From: Nocardia terpenica
GTDB taxonomy: Bacteria > Actinomycetota > Actinomycetes > Mycobacteriales > Mycobacteriaceae
NCBI RefSeq assembly: GCF_013186535.1
Contig: NZ_JABMCZ010000002.1
Coordinates: 1,054,001-1,118,000 of the forward strand
Length of the DNA: 64,000 bases
Reading direction: 5' to 3'
Part shown: piece after piece, positions 1-8,907 of the stretch
How positions within the stretch are numbered: the stretch's first letter is position 1
How the letters are laid out: each line of letters starts with the position of its first letter
Program-made: the position numbers and the translations under genes
The notes under the pieces: model-generated
What the model was told of the DNA's origin: nothing
Databases searched by the model: none
What the model saw: the letters and a program-made list of their open reading frames with translations, nothing else

Positions 1-696
1 TTCCCCGGTGCCGTTGCCGCCCATGGTGATCCAGATCCGGCGAATCCCATCGGGCCCGGCCGGAACATCGCTCGCGTTGATGGTCACGTGCGACTCCCCG
101 CCGCCACCTCCGCCCCCGCCGCCGTAGTTGGGGTTGTTGAGCCCGCCGTCCTTGCCGCCGCCACCCCCACCGCCCGCGCCGATCATGATCACATCAATGA
201 GATTCGTTGTCGGCTTCAGCTCGACAAACCCGCTGAAATACAGGGGTTGATATGCGCCGTTGATGGTTTGGACCACGCCGTCGACGGATTTCTTCAGATT
301 GTCTATCCGGGCTTCGTGATCGCCGAGGGTGGTGGTGTGTCCGTCCACGGTTCCCGTGATCCAGCGGACGAATCCTTCGAGCCCGCCGATCGCGGTACCG
401 ACTACGGTTTTGATCAGGTTGTCGATCGCGGCAAGAGTCCAGGTCAGGAATCCCTGTTTTGTCGCGCCCCATTGTCTGAGGACCGTGCCGAGCAGGGTGT
501 CGCGTACGGCGTCTATTTGGGCGTCGGTGGCGTCGCCGTTGTCGAATCCAGCACCGGGTATCGATTGCCCCCAATGCTCGCCCCAGTCTTTGCCCGCCCA
601 CGAGCCCGCACCGGTATTCGAGCCCGTTCCGGTCCATGACTGATCGGGAGGCGACGGATAAGGGCCGGTTAGTTCGCCATCGTGAGGCGATGTCAC
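1..696 (-). CDS. Gly-rich phage minor tail protein, partial at left edge
   Basis: I translated this frame by hand: it stays open from a GTG at 696 to base 1, so the protein (232+ residues) is cut by the window edge. A G-rich ribosome site (GGGGG) lies about 5 bases before the GTG. The N-terminus is rich in Gly, Ser, Pro and Trp. A helical middle part follows (about residues 75-150), and then two poly-glycine runs around a short Asn-rich stretch. Gly-rich late proteins downstream of the tape measure are common in actinophages as minor tail or fibre proteins, and that is the basis of the call. It is the first gene after the terminator at 725-751, so it probably has its own promoter. Confidence 0.6.
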   Translation of the reverse strand, partial: MTSPHDGELTGPYPSPPDQSWTGTGSNTGAGSWAGKDWGEHWGQSIPGAGFDNGDATDAQIDAVRDTLLGTVLRQWGATKQGFLTWTLAAIDNLIKTVVGTAIGGLEGFVRWITGTVDGHTTTLGDHEARIDNLKKSVDGVVQTINGAYQPLYFSGFVELKPTTNLIDVIMIGAGGGGGGGKDGGLNNPNYGGGGGGGGGESHVTINASDVPAGPDGIRRIWITMGGNGTGE

Positions 697-724
697 AAGC
701 ACCCCCGTTTAATGCAATAAAAAA

Positions 725-751
725 GGGGCTCTCACCGAAACGGTGAGAGCC
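725..751 (-). terminator. Rho-independent terminator after the lysis genes
   Basis: A perfect 12-bp stem (GGGCTCTCACCG and its complement) closes a three-base loop. On the minus strand it is followed by CCTTTTTTATTG, so it ends transcription of the lysis genes at 767-1351. Confidence 0.85.
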
Positions 752-766
752 CTTGTAGTGGTGGCG

Positions 767-1096
767 TTATCGGCTCAGTTGAGCGCGTAGCGCCATGATT
801 TCCGCTCGCGCTTCCGCGAGGTCCTTTTGAGTCTGCGTCAGCTCACGGAGCAGGTTGTCGACCTGTTCTTTCAGTGCCGCGATTTGGGCGATCAGCATTT
901 CGTTGCGCTGGTCGTTGAGTGCTGCTGCTTCGGCTTCGATTTGCTGGCGGCGTTGAATCAGTTTCACGCGCAGGTTCCAGAAGAAGCTACCGGCGGGGGC
1001 GAGCCGGGCCCAGATCAGCGAGGCCGTTCCGGCCGCACCGGCCGCGATGGTCGCCCACAGCAGTACCGGGTGATCGGTGGGCCCGAGGTCGCTCAC
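767..1096 (-). CDS. Holin-like or lysis accessory membrane protein
   Basis: This 109-residue protein has one membrane segment near the N-terminus (about residues 11-32, ATIAAGAAGTASLIWARL region). A long coiled coil rich in Glu, Gln and Leu runs from about 45 to the C-terminus. It lies directly downstream of the endolysin and the first holin-like gene and just before the late terminator. One-TM holins with a cytoplasmic coiled coil are common in actinophage lysis cassettes. Which of the two small membrane proteins is the holin cannot be told from sequence. Confidence 0.6.
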   Translation of the reverse strand: MSDLGPTDHPVLLWATIAAGAAGTASLIWARLAPAGSFFWNLRVKLIQRRQQIEAEAAALNDQRNEMLIAQIAALKEQVDNLLRELTQTQKDLAEARAEIMALRAQLSR

Positions 1097-1102
1097 GGGT
1101 GG

Positions 1103-1351
1103 TTACTCCCTGATGTGTGGCCGGGCCGACAGGAACGGCGCGAACTGGTCGATCAGCTGATTCACGGCAGGTAGGGACAGAATCCGGGTGACCGCGGCGG
1201 CCACGGCGATGACCTGTGCGCCGAGCACGGTGTTATCCAGATTCGCCGTCATCAGCGCGGTAGGGATCACCGACAGTACAGCGACCATGACCGCGAACAC
1301 GGTGCGGGCGGTCGCGCGCCAGCCGTGCACAACCTGAGTAGGGGTCACCAT
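1103..1351 (-). CDS. Putative phage holin, two membrane segments
   Basis: This 82-residue protein has two hydrophobic stretches (about residues 17-37 and 43-62) and short polar ends. It starts ATG GTG three bases after the endolysin stop codon and is followed by a second small membrane protein. Size, topology and place fit a class II type holin that would release the endolysin. No family-specific motif is visible. Confidence 0.6.
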   Translation of the reverse strand: MVTPTQVVHGWRATARTVFAVMVAVLSVIPTALMTANLDNTVLGAQVIAVAAAVTRILSLPAVNQLIDQFAPFLSARPHIRE

Positions 1352-1354
1352 CGG

Positions 1355-2581
1355 TTACTTGGCCTCCAATGCGTCGAGAATCCGATCCAGCTTGGCGTCC
1401 AGGGCGGACAACTGTGCGTCCACGGTCGGGCGCCACTGTTCGAGGTCGTACAGTTTCTTGTCGTTGTTGAGGGTGTAGCCGACCAGGGTGTCTCGGTATT
1501 CGGAGCCCTCGACCCGTGAGGGGAACTGGTAGGTGAGTTCCTGGCGGATAATGTCGGTAACGTCGGACAATTGGTCATCCTCTCCATTGGGGGCCGAAAG
1601 GTTGGCTGTGTAGCCCTTCGGCGGAATCAAACTCGCGAGCTGATCGAACGAACACCAATACCCGAACGGGCGGAAACCGCTATCGGCCACCCACACCGCC
1701 CGATCCGGGCTGTCGTCGTATCCCATGACCGCGACATAGTGATACACGGTGCCACCCGCATAGGCCGGGCTCACCGAGCCCTTCACACCACGCGGGTAAT
1801 TGGTGGGCGGAGCAACGATGTTGGCGACAACACCGAACCCACCGTCAATCGAGGCCACAATGTCACGCCACAGCTGTTCTTTCTCCTGCACGGTGGGCGG
1901 ATCGTTGGGCATGTACCGTTCGATATAGCCGCCACCCGTGTACCGGTTCAGTATCGGGGTGATCAGGCCGACGTAATCGGTGCCGTTCACGGTGGTTCCG
2001 ATCTGGTCGGCCAACTCCGATTCCGGGAGGTCGATACCACGGGAGTTCAGTACGATTTGTGTTGATGCGGGCCCGCACCAATACGAGGTTTCCTGCGGCA
2101 CGATGTTCCGGTCGTACGGCAAGACGTGTTCGCCCATATATTCCTTTCCTGTCGTGGCGGAGAGCCGGTCGTACATGCGTTGCGCTTCCGCCATGCGCTC
2201 GTCGTAGCGGTCCGGGTAGGCCGACTGCTGGACCTGCTGGGCGTACCAACCGGGAGAGTGCGCACCGCTGGTGTAGTCGAACCGGGACAGCGCCTCGTAG
2301 AACATGGCCGCGCTCCGGGCCGGGTCCATGCGATCGGCGACGCTGCCCCACCATGGGGGCCGTTGCTGGAACAGGCCGGTGGAGTCGTAGTCGGTGCTGA
2401 TCGCGTCGTGTGGGTAGGTCAGCGATTCCGGATCGGCCGGGTTGGCGTACATGGTCAGGTTCGATTCGACCAGCGCCACCGCCAACGCGATGACGATGCC
2501 CTGCGGCGCGATACCCCGCCGTTGGCCTTCACCGATGATTGCTCGTGCGTACATGTCCGTGTCGGGCACTGTCTGTCTCAC
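1355..2581 (-). CDS. Phage endolysin with transglycosylase-like and peptidase C39-like domains
   Basis: The N-terminal part (about residues 10-145) looks like a lytic transglycosylase or lysozyme-type domain, with AVALVESNLTMYANP and TGLFQQRPPWWG as in actinophage LysA proteins. The middle (about 160-330) reads as a papain-like C39 domain: QETSYWCGPAS carries the catalytic Cys, HYVAVMGYDD the His, and WVADSG the Asp. A short coiled coil closes the protein and may bind the wall. The GTG at 2581 avoids overlap with the upstream stop at 2592; an ATG at 2623 is in frame and equally possible. It would cut both glycan and peptide bonds of the host wall. Confidence 0.75.
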   Translation of the reverse strand: MRQTVPDTDMYARAIIGEGQRRGIAPQGIVIALAVALVESNLTMYANPADPESLTYPHDAISTDYDSTGLFQQRPPWWGSVADRMDPARSAAMFYEALSRFDYTSGAHSPGWYAQQVQQSAYPDRYDERMAEAQRMYDRLSATTGKEYMGEHVLPYDRNIVPQETSYWCGPASTQIVLNSRGIDLPESELADQIGTTVNGTDYVGLITPILNRYTGGGYIERYMPNDPPTVQEKEQLWRDIVASIDGGFGVVANIVAPPTNYPRGVKGSVSPAYAGGTVYHYVAVMGYDDSPDRAVWVADSGFRPFGYWCSFDQLASLIPPKGYTANLSAPNGEDDQLSDVTDIIRQELTYQFPSRVEGSEYRDTLVGYTLNNDKKLYDLEQWRPTVDAQLSALDAKLDRILDALEAK

Positions 2582-2591
2582 TTCTGTTGTG

Positions 2592-3059
2592 TCACTGTGC
2601 TTTCCATAGATCGGTGTAGGCATCGAGCACGGCCGCCCGGTTGGGCCCGCACATCTCCCGTGAGATCACCCGCGCCCGTTCGGAAGCGTCCGCCTGGCGA
2701 AGGTGTTCGATCACCTCCGCCTCGTCGTGCGTGGAGGGATCGAAAACCGTTGGCGGAGCGACGAACCCGGAACCGTTCGGCGGGTCGGCCGGTGGCTTGT
2801 CCGGCGCGTCGGCCGAGACGAACTGCACGAGGTTGTTCAGAGTGTGGGATTGCCCGTGGGTGGGTGGCTGGACTTTCTTGGTGGCCAGCTCGGGATGCCA
2901 GCGAAACCCCAACTCCCAGAACCATTGCGACAGCTCCTCTTGCACATCACTGTGCAGCAGCAGCGGTGTCGAGCCCCTGAACGGGAGCGCGACGAACGCC
3001 CATTTGAATGCCTTCCGCGGATTCGACTGATCACAATTATTCACGGTCGGATACGTCAA
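2592..3059 (-). CDS. Phage tail-associated protein (gene-29/DUF2744-like)
   Basis: This 155-residue protein sits between the tail-tip protein and the endolysin. It begins with a conserved-looking block (NPRKAFKWAFVALPF, then LSQWFWELGFRWHPELATKKVQPP), has a Pro-rich linker, and ends with a charged helix (DEAEVIEHLRQADASERARV). This layout resembles the small DUF2744 family found after tail genes in actinophages. The function is unknown; a minor tail or assembly role is inferred from position. Its ATG follows the stop of the upstream gene directly. Confidence 0.5.
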   Translation of the reverse strand: MTYPTVNNCDQSNPRKAFKWAFVALPFRGSTPLLLHSDVQEELSQWFWELGFRWHPELATKKVQPPTHGQSHTLNNLVQFVSADAPDKPPADPPNGSGFVAPPTVFDPSTHDEAEVIEHLRQADASERARVISREMCGPNRAAVLDAYTDLWKAQ

Positions 3060-4817
3060 TCAGAGGACCCCTTGCATTTGCAGAATGCTCGCGAGCTGGC
3101 TCAGCCGTTCCCATGCCCCCAATATCGGATCGGTGGCTCGTTTGCGGCCGAGCGTGATCTCCCACGCCGCCGCGGTATCCGGGGACAGTTTGAGTTTCAG
3201 CGAACTCACGCGCTGAATGAAGATCTGCCCCGGCGATACGCCGAGGGGTGCGACGCCGATCCGGTCACCGAGGAAGAAATGCCCGTACCCGTTCTGACCG
3301 ATCCGCCACGGCGAGCCATCGGCGACGGTGACTTTCACATCTAGTTCCTCGTCGGTATCGAGGAACCCTTTCCGCATCGCCAGCGCGCCGGATATCGAGT
3401 AGATGTTTTCGGAGCCTTCGGCGTAGTCCTCCCACAGAAACGAATCACCGAGGCGGTCTTTCCGGTCGGTGCTCTCCCATTTCCCCCACGCCATCAACGT
3501 GTCTTCCACGAACGGGGTCAACGCGATTTCGAGGACACCGCCGATCGGCGGCACACCCGGAATCATGGCGGTGAGATCACCCAGGGCGGTAATGGTCGCG
3601 CGTAGCGCCTCGTTCACGCCCATCATGGAATGACCGCCACCGACAATATTCGTCACAGTCGGCGGACGCCACGTGACCTCCGAGGTTTGGATTCCGCCGT
3701 GTTTGGATTCCCGGAAGACTACAGCCGGGGCCCGCGGCACAGTTCCTTTGAATAATCCCGGTGTCGTGTATTCGGTCACTAGGTTCGGGTCGATCGTGGT
3801 TTCTTCGATCGCGCCGTTCATGCCGTTCGGCAAGAACTTTTGAATGCTGTAGGTGAGGCCCTGGAGGATGTTGCCGCCCGCCGCTGTCCCGGTCGACCAC
3901 GCCGAGCGGTCTTTCAGATCCACGATCAGCGCCCCGTGTTTCACGACGCACCGGTTCGGGTCACCCCCGATAAAAGCGCCCGGCCACGGCTCGGGGTCGC
4001 CTTTGAGCCAGCGCCGCAGATCCCAGCTCAATTGCGCATCATCGACCAATGTCTTGGTCGCCTCGTACGCCGACTGAAACCGGGAGAACAACAGTCCGGT
4101 GACCGAGGTATCGGGTTCGATCTGTGGTTTGACAACCATGTTCCAGTTCCGCAAATCTAGGCCTTTGATCGGATCGAGCCAATGCTCGAAATCCAGCGGA
4201 TTGTCCGGAATCCGAAACGGTGAGGCGTTGAGGCGGAGCAGGTTCAGAAACATTGTGATCTTGATGATGGGAATCGCGCGGCCCCACAGCAGCCAATAGC
4301 GGGGCACCTGGATCTGCGCGGGGAGTACCGGGTTACTCCAGAAACGCAGCCTGCGCACGAATTCGAAATCATGTTTGAATGTCGCGCGGACGATACGGCG
4401 GCCGTTGTCGTCTTTGATGATGCTGCATTCCGACAGCACCCCCGACCAGCGGGCCCCGTCGCGGTCCACGGTCACGAAGGCGTTCAGATCCTTGTACCGG
4501 CCATACGGGTTCGGCCCTTCGCTCCATGTCCCATCGAGTCGCTTCACGCGCGGGTTGGTGCCCTTGACCTCGACATTGATCAGCCAGCGGGCCAGGTAGT
4601 AGTCATGCGGCATTTCCAGCACGCCGATCCCGGTATCGCCGTCGATGAATTCGAACGTCGAGTCATCGGAATACCGGGTGACCCTGCCGCGCAGCCGCCA
4701 ACGGCCATCCCACAGACGAACGAACGACGGATAGGTTCGCCGCATTTTCGCCCGGCGCTTCTTGTCCTGCACCTGACGGTAGATCGATTCGAAATCGAGT
4801 GTCGTGATGACGCTCAT
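3060..4817 (-). CDS. Phage tail hub/minor tail protein (Gp37-like)
   Basis: This 585-residue protein is coded just after the distal tail protein, with an ATGA overlap at 4814-4817. It has no signal peptide. The N-terminus (SVITTLDFESIYRQVQDKKRR, then SFVRLWDGRWRLRGRVTR) is typical of the large base-plate hub proteins of siphoviruses infecting Gram-positives (ReqiPepy6 Gp37-like). The C-terminal part holds a DRKDRLGDSFLWEDYAEGSENIYSI block. It is expected to form the hub under the tape measure. The call rests on gene order and general similarity, not on a catalytic motif. Confidence 0.65.
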   Translation of the reverse strand: MSVITTLDFESIYRQVQDKKRRAKMRRTYPSFVRLWDGRWRLRGRVTRYSDDSTFEFIDGDTGIGVLEMPHDYYLARWLINVEVKGTNPRVKRLDGTWSEGPNPYGRYKDLNAFVTVDRDGARWSGVLSECSIIKDDNGRRIVRATFKHDFEFVRRLRFWSNPVLPAQIQVPRYWLLWGRAIPIIKITMFLNLLRLNASPFRIPDNPLDFEHWLDPIKGLDLRNWNMVVKPQIEPDTSVTGLLFSRFQSAYEATKTLVDDAQLSWDLRRWLKGDPEPWPGAFIGGDPNRCVVKHGALIVDLKDRSAWSTGTAAGGNILQGLTYSIQKFLPNGMNGAIEETTIDPNLVTEYTTPGLFKGTVPRAPAVVFRESKHGGIQTSEVTWRPPTVTNIVGGGHSMMGVNEALRATITALGDLTAMIPGVPPIGGVLEIALTPFVEDTLMAWGKWESTDRKDRLGDSFLWEDYAEGSENIYSISGALAMRKGFLDTDEELDVKVTVADGSPWRIGQNGYGHFFLGDRIGVAPLGVSPGQIFIQRVSSLKLKLSPDTAAAWEITLGRKRATDPILGAWERLSQLASILQMQGVL

Positions 4818-5725
4818 TCCAGCCCCCACGGTCGCGACCACGGGCGGGGAATCCGCACCTGAATACCCATCCCTTCCTCGGCCCCGGCCACCGTCACCGG
4901 TAATTCCGTGCGTGGTGTGCGGGGTGGGAGCGGGAACAGGAAGCAGCGGCCCTCGAACCGCATCCACGGTTCGGTGTCAATATTCGATGTGAGCTGTTCT
5001 TCGTGCTCGTCGGTGTCGACCACCAATTGCTCACGTGGCTGTAAGGGCGGCAGCGGTACCGCGCGGTGGTCCAAATCCTCGTTCGGGAACACCGCGCGAA
5101 GTGCGTCGGCGCGGTCGGAGCCGAAGGAGAAATCCGGGAGTACCCAGATCGTTCCGGCTTTCGACGGGTGCGCCTGACACACGTATTTCGGCCACACCTC
5201 GACATCGGTCGGATTCTCCACCACCAAGAGACCCTTGGGGTCCCCCTGGTAGACCCATTCATGCGTGTAATCGGTGGCCTCGTACCAGCGCGGGTTGCCA
5301 GCCGCGCACGTCATGATGATGTGGCCGTAGTCGTCGGTGAACGGATCGAAATCCGGGGCGAACGTCGGGGTCTCCGACAATCGGAGTTTCAGGTACCGGC
5401 GTGAGTCCGTGGTCTCGATCCAGAGTGTCGAATCCTTCTCATAGGACCAGGCTTGACGCCAGCGGGAATCATTCTGTTTCCATGTCCCGGATTTATCGCC
5501 GACCACTTCGATGCCCAACACGACATCGCGTTTATGGATTTTGATTCCGCCGAAGTCTGCGCCGATCTGGTAGGCATGGCTCTGCCAGATTGTTTCGGTC
5601 GGCTCGTCGTAAATCCCTTCGGGGCGCGGGCCGAGGAAGACACCTTTGTCTCCGGCGCCTTTCCCGTGCAGGGTGAACCATTCGCCGTTGCAGCCTTCGA
5701 GCCGGATAGACAGCTCGCTCACCAA
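4814..5725 (-). CDS. Phage distal tail (Dit-like) minor tail protein
   Basis: This 303-residue protein follows the tape measure gene. The start is decided by the ribosome site GGAGGT, which overlaps the tape measure stop codon (5731-5733) and sits seven bases before a TTG at 5725; a GTG at 5722 is the alternative. Most of the protein is beta-rich (SIRLEG, EWFTLHGKGAGDKGVFLGP, WIETTDSRRYLKLRLSET), as expected for a Dit-type ring protein that links tail tube and tail tip. It overlaps the next gene by ATGA. Confidence 0.65.
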   Translation of the reverse strand: MVSELSIRLEGCNGEWFTLHGKGAGDKGVFLGPRPEGIYDEPTETIWQSHAYQIGADFGGIKIHKRDVVLGIEVVGDKSGTWKQNDSRWRQAWSYEKDSTLWIETTDSRRYLKLRLSETPTFAPDFDPFTDDYGHIIMTCAAGNPRWYEATDYTHEWVYQGDPKGLLVVENPTDVEVWPKYVCQAHPSKAGTIWVLPDFSFGSDRADALRAVFPNEDLDHRAVPLPPLQPREQLVVDTDEHEEQLTSNIDTEPWMRFEGRCFLFPLPPRTPRTELPVTVAGAEEGMGIQVRIPRPWSRPWGLE

Positions 5726-5730
5726 TATGG

Positions 5731-8487
5731 TTACCTCCGTGCGAAACTCATGGATTGGCGGCGCTGTTCGAGTTGCCATTGCGCCATGGCTTCCCTGAAA
5801 TCGCTGACGTTGAATGTGACGTTCGGGCGGTTCTCCAACACTGTCCGCAAATCGTCCAGCGACACCGCTCCGGCCGGTACCGGTGCGAATCCATCGGCGA
5901 ACTGCCGCAATTGATGCGGGCTGTTGAAAATCGGCTCGGGTTTGCGCGAGAGGTTGACCGCGACGCCACCGGGTTCGAGCCATCCGCCGGTGTCGTACAC
6001 CTTCGCCTGCCCCGCCCTCAACCGGGTCACCCAGTCCGGGACACCGCCAGCCGGATCGAACCCGAGCTGATTGCCGATATCGGCACGAGTGAACGCAGGA
6101 ACCGAATTCGCCGCCTCGATCGACTTGTCGGCCACGTCCCACCATCGGGAGGAACCGAGGTCGAACGGAAGCTGCGATTTCGCGGCGTCGATGCCGATAT
6201 CCAGCATTTTGTGTGCGTAATCGGTCAGGGTTTTCGCTGCCCCGTTGTCGTCGGCCTTCGGGCCCTTGCGGCGAGCGTCCTCGGCGTCCTGCAACGCCAG
6301 ATCCGCGTCCATCCGATCCAACTCGGATGCGGTGTCGTCGGCGTAGACCTCGTTGCGGCGCTTGTTCGCCTCCGCCCACGATTGTTCGAGCTTCAGGTAC
6401 TCCCGATCGGTGTCGGAGTACCGGCGCGCAATCCGCGGTGCCTGCCGCGCGGGGGCCTTCTGTCCGGCCCGGCCCGCCGTATAGGCGCTCCCGATCCCCG
6501 CGTCGCTGCCCTGGGCCTGGTCGACCCATCCGGCGATAGCCTGGTTCGGCAGGTGGTATTTGAACGGGAACTGCCCGGCGTCGGCCCCGGCCCGGCCGCC
6601 ATCGATCCCCGAGGTTCCCTGCGCCCCACCGGATTCGGCCGCATGCCCGGCAATCGTGACCGCCATATGCTCGGCACTGGCACCGACCCGGAACAGAGTC
6701 CCACTCGGGCCGAGCCCCTGCTGTAGCCCAGCGGTGGCCCCGCCGATCAGCGTGCCCGTGGTGTAGAGCCGCTTGTGCGTGTCGGGCAATCCCATGGCGA
6801 CCGATTGCAGATACCCGGCCCATCCGGAGCAGTCGTATCCGGCCGGGCCCGTGCCACCCCACCGATACGGCATTCCCTCGGCCTCGGCCGCCGCCGCCAG
6901 GGCGTCTCGGATACCACGCGGCAACCCGGCCGCCCCGCCGTCCGCGAACGCCAGCTGCCCGCGCCGCGCCGCCGCCCGCATCCGGTACACCCCCGCATGC
7001 CCGCCCATCGCTTGCACCTCGGCAGCGGTGAGGACGTGCTCACCGTTGGACAGCATCGCCGGAATCAGATCGTCAGTCGGGCCGCCGGGCCCGAGGATCG
7101 GGCCGCCGCCCGCGTGACCGATCCCGAAGAACCCGGCCACCGACCCGACGACATTGCCGCCGATCTGCTTGGCCTTATCGATGAACCCCGTCACCGAATC
7201 GATCGCTTTACCGACCCATTCGACCACCGACCGAAACGAATCCGCGATATCCTGCACTGTCTGACTCGCGGCGCGAATGACCGGCTGCACAACGGTGAGG
7301 ACGGTTTTCACATTGTCGATCGCGTTGGAAATCCCCCACAGCACCGCCTTGAACGCTTCCCACGCCGCGCCCGCAATCACCACGAGGACCGGTTTCAGCG
7401 CATTCCACACCTCAACCAACACCGGCTGCAACGCGGTCCACAATTCTTGCAGCCGTGACCAGATCTCGCGGAATCGGTCGGATATTGCCGCCGCTTCCCC
7501 GGACTGCTGAAACGATGCCCAGAAGTTTTTCACATAGTCGATCAGCGGCCCGATCTTCGCGCCGAGACCGCCGAAGAATTCCCGAATCTTGGCGACCGTG
7601 GGCCCGGCTGCCTGTCCGATCTGCGCCAGGAAACCGGAGATCTTCGGGCCCGCCGCGTCAACCCAGGCGGTGGCCTTCTGGATCGCGGGAGTCAGCCGAT
7701 CGAATACAGGCCCGAGCAGTGTTGCGCCGAGGCGGCCTAAACCGGCTTGCAAATTCTGCCAGCTGCCTTGCAGCGTCTTGCCCATCTGGGCAGCGACACC
7801 GCCCATGTGTTCGGACATGATTTGCTCGAACCGGGCCGCGTCGACTTTCCCTTTCGAGACCATGTCGGACATGGCCGCCGCGGTGGTTCCGTAGGATTGC
7901 GCGAGCCACGACAGGACCGGGATTCCGCGGTCGGACAACTGGGCCAGTTCGTCGCCCTGCAATTTCCCGGTCGCTTGGACCTTGTTGAAAATCGCGCCCA
8001 TCTCGTTGAGATCCGCATTCGCGAACGCGGCGGCATCACCCACGAGAGTCAGATATTTGGTAAGCTCGTCGCCCTCTTTGATTCCGGCGGCGAGCGCGGT
8101 AGCCGCGACTTTCGCGGCGTCACCCAATCCGAACGCGGTGCCTTTGACGGCTTTGTTGGCCGAATCCATGATCCCGGCGACGGATTGCGCACTGTAGCCG
8201 AGTGCCTTGAATTTGGCGTTCGCCTGATCCAAGGCGTTCAGGCGTTGAAAGCCCTTGGTGAACGCGGTCCCGAGTACCGCCGCCACCCCACCCGCCGCGA
8301 CACCGACACCGGCTTTCAGCGCGGTTCCGGCGACCGACGCGAACCGGCCACCCCAATTCCGGCCCGCCGAGTCGGCGTGCCGCTCGGCCTGCTTACCGCC
8401 CTGAGCAACAGCGCCGCTGATCTGTCCGGGAATCTTGCTCGTATCCGTCGACAGCGACACATACGCGCTGGCAAGCTCGATAGCCAA
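5731..8487 (-). CDS. Tape measure protein with NlpC/P60-like domain
   Basis: This is the longest gene of the prophage (918 residues), in the tape-measure position between the tail chaperones and the tail tip. The first 330 residues carry the tape-measure core (QLSDRGIPVLSWLAQSYG, EHMGGVAAQMGKTLQGSWQN). Hydrophobic helices follow (PVLVVIAGAAWEAFKAVL). Around residues 530-660 is an NlpC/P60-like segment: MPYRWGGTGPAGYDCSGWAG contains the probable catalytic Cys, and EHMAVTIAGHAAESGG gives a candidate His. Such inserts are known to help local wall opening during DNA injection. The start is TTG with GAGGGGG about eight bases upstream. Confidence 0.85.
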   Translation of the reverse strand: MAIELASAYVSLSTDTSKIPGQISGAVAQGGKQAERHADSAGRNWGGRFASVAGTALKAGVGVAAGGVAAVLGTAFTKGFQRLNALDQANAKFKALGYSAQSVAGIMDSANKAVKGTAFGLGDAAKVAATALAAGIKEGDELTKYLTLVGDAAAFANADLNEMGAIFNKVQATGKLQGDELAQLSDRGIPVLSWLAQSYGTTAAAMSDMVSKGKVDAARFEQIMSEHMGGVAAQMGKTLQGSWQNLQAGLGRLGATLLGPVFDRLTPAIQKATAWVDAAGPKISGFLAQIGQAAGPTVAKIREFFGGLGAKIGPLIDYVKNFWASFQQSGEAAAISDRFREIWSRLQELWTALQPVLVEVWNALKPVLVVIAGAAWEAFKAVLWGISNAIDNVKTVLTVVQPVIRAASQTVQDIADSFRSVVEWVGKAIDSVTGFIDKAKQIGGNVVGSVAGFFGIGHAGGGPILGPGGPTDDLIPAMLSNGEHVLTAAEVQAMGGHAGVYRMRAAARRGQLAFADGGAAGLPRGIRDALAAAAEAEGMPYRWGGTGPAGYDCSGWAGYLQSVAMGLPDTHKRLYTTGTLIGGATAGLQQGLGPSGTLFRVGASAEHMAVTIAGHAAESGGAQGTSGIDGGRAGADAGQFPFKYHLPNQAIAGWVDQAQGSDAGIGSAYTAGRAGQKAPARQAPRIARRYSDTDREYLKLEQSWAEANKRRNEVYADDTASELDRMDADLALQDAEDARRKGPKADDNGAAKTLTDYAHKMLDIGIDAAKSQLPFDLGSSRWWDVADKSIEAANSVPAFTRADIGNQLGFDPAGGVPDWVTRLRAGQAKVYDTGGWLEPGGVAVNLSRKPEPIFNSPHQLRQFADGFAPVPAGAVSLDDLRTVLENRPNVTFNVSDFREAMAQWQLEQRRQSMSFARR

Positions 8488-8514
8488 ATCGCCCGCCCCC
8501 TCTTGTTGAGCTGT

Positions 8515-8907
8515 CTACAGCGCCGCCCGCATATCCGCCAATACCTCGCGGATCTCGTGCAGCGCGAACCCCTCGCCCGTCTCGTCGGCCCCGGATTCGA
8601 CAGGCCGGGTGACCGGTGTCGGTTTGTCGCCCTGCCCGCCGCCGCGCTGCCAATTCGCACCTTGCAGCGTGTACAGGATCATGGAAAGAAAATCGATATC
8701 AGCAGTCCAATACCACGACCGCGGATACCGAGCCCGGAACAGCGCCGAGTCCGGCGTCGGCGGGAGATGCGCCACCAGCACACCGAACTCATGCCACGAC
8801 AACCGCGGAGTACCGATATCGGTCAGCCGGAATCCGCGGGTCAACAGGTCGTATTCGATCGGCCCCGAATACTCGCTGATCAGGATTCGGAGCCCGGCAA
8901 TTCCCCC
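8515..8907 (-). CDS. Tail assembly chaperone, frameshift extension (GT-like)
   Basis: This frame has no convincing start of its own. It overlaps the end of the upstream chaperone gene in the -1 frame, starting at a run of five G (8903-8907 on the minus strand). It encodes about 125 residues with RILISEYSGPIEYDLLTRGF near the junction and SWHEFGVLVAHLPPTPDSALFRA later, typical of the T part of lambda G/GT-like pairs in actinophages. The fusion product is expected as a minor species that loads the tape measure before tail tube polymerisation. Confidence 0.7.
   Translation of the reverse strand, partial: GGIAGLRILISEYSGPIEYDLLTRGFRLTDIGTPRLSWHEFGVLVAHLPPTPDSALFRARYPRSWYWTADIDFLSMILYTLQGANWQRGGGQGDKPTPVTRPVESGADETGEGFALHEIREVLADMRAAL

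Noticed and set aside
194..637. Arg-rich minus-strand frame at the left edge
   Set aside because: The alternative minus-strand frame open from 696 to base 1 has normal codon use and Gly-rich tail-protein text.
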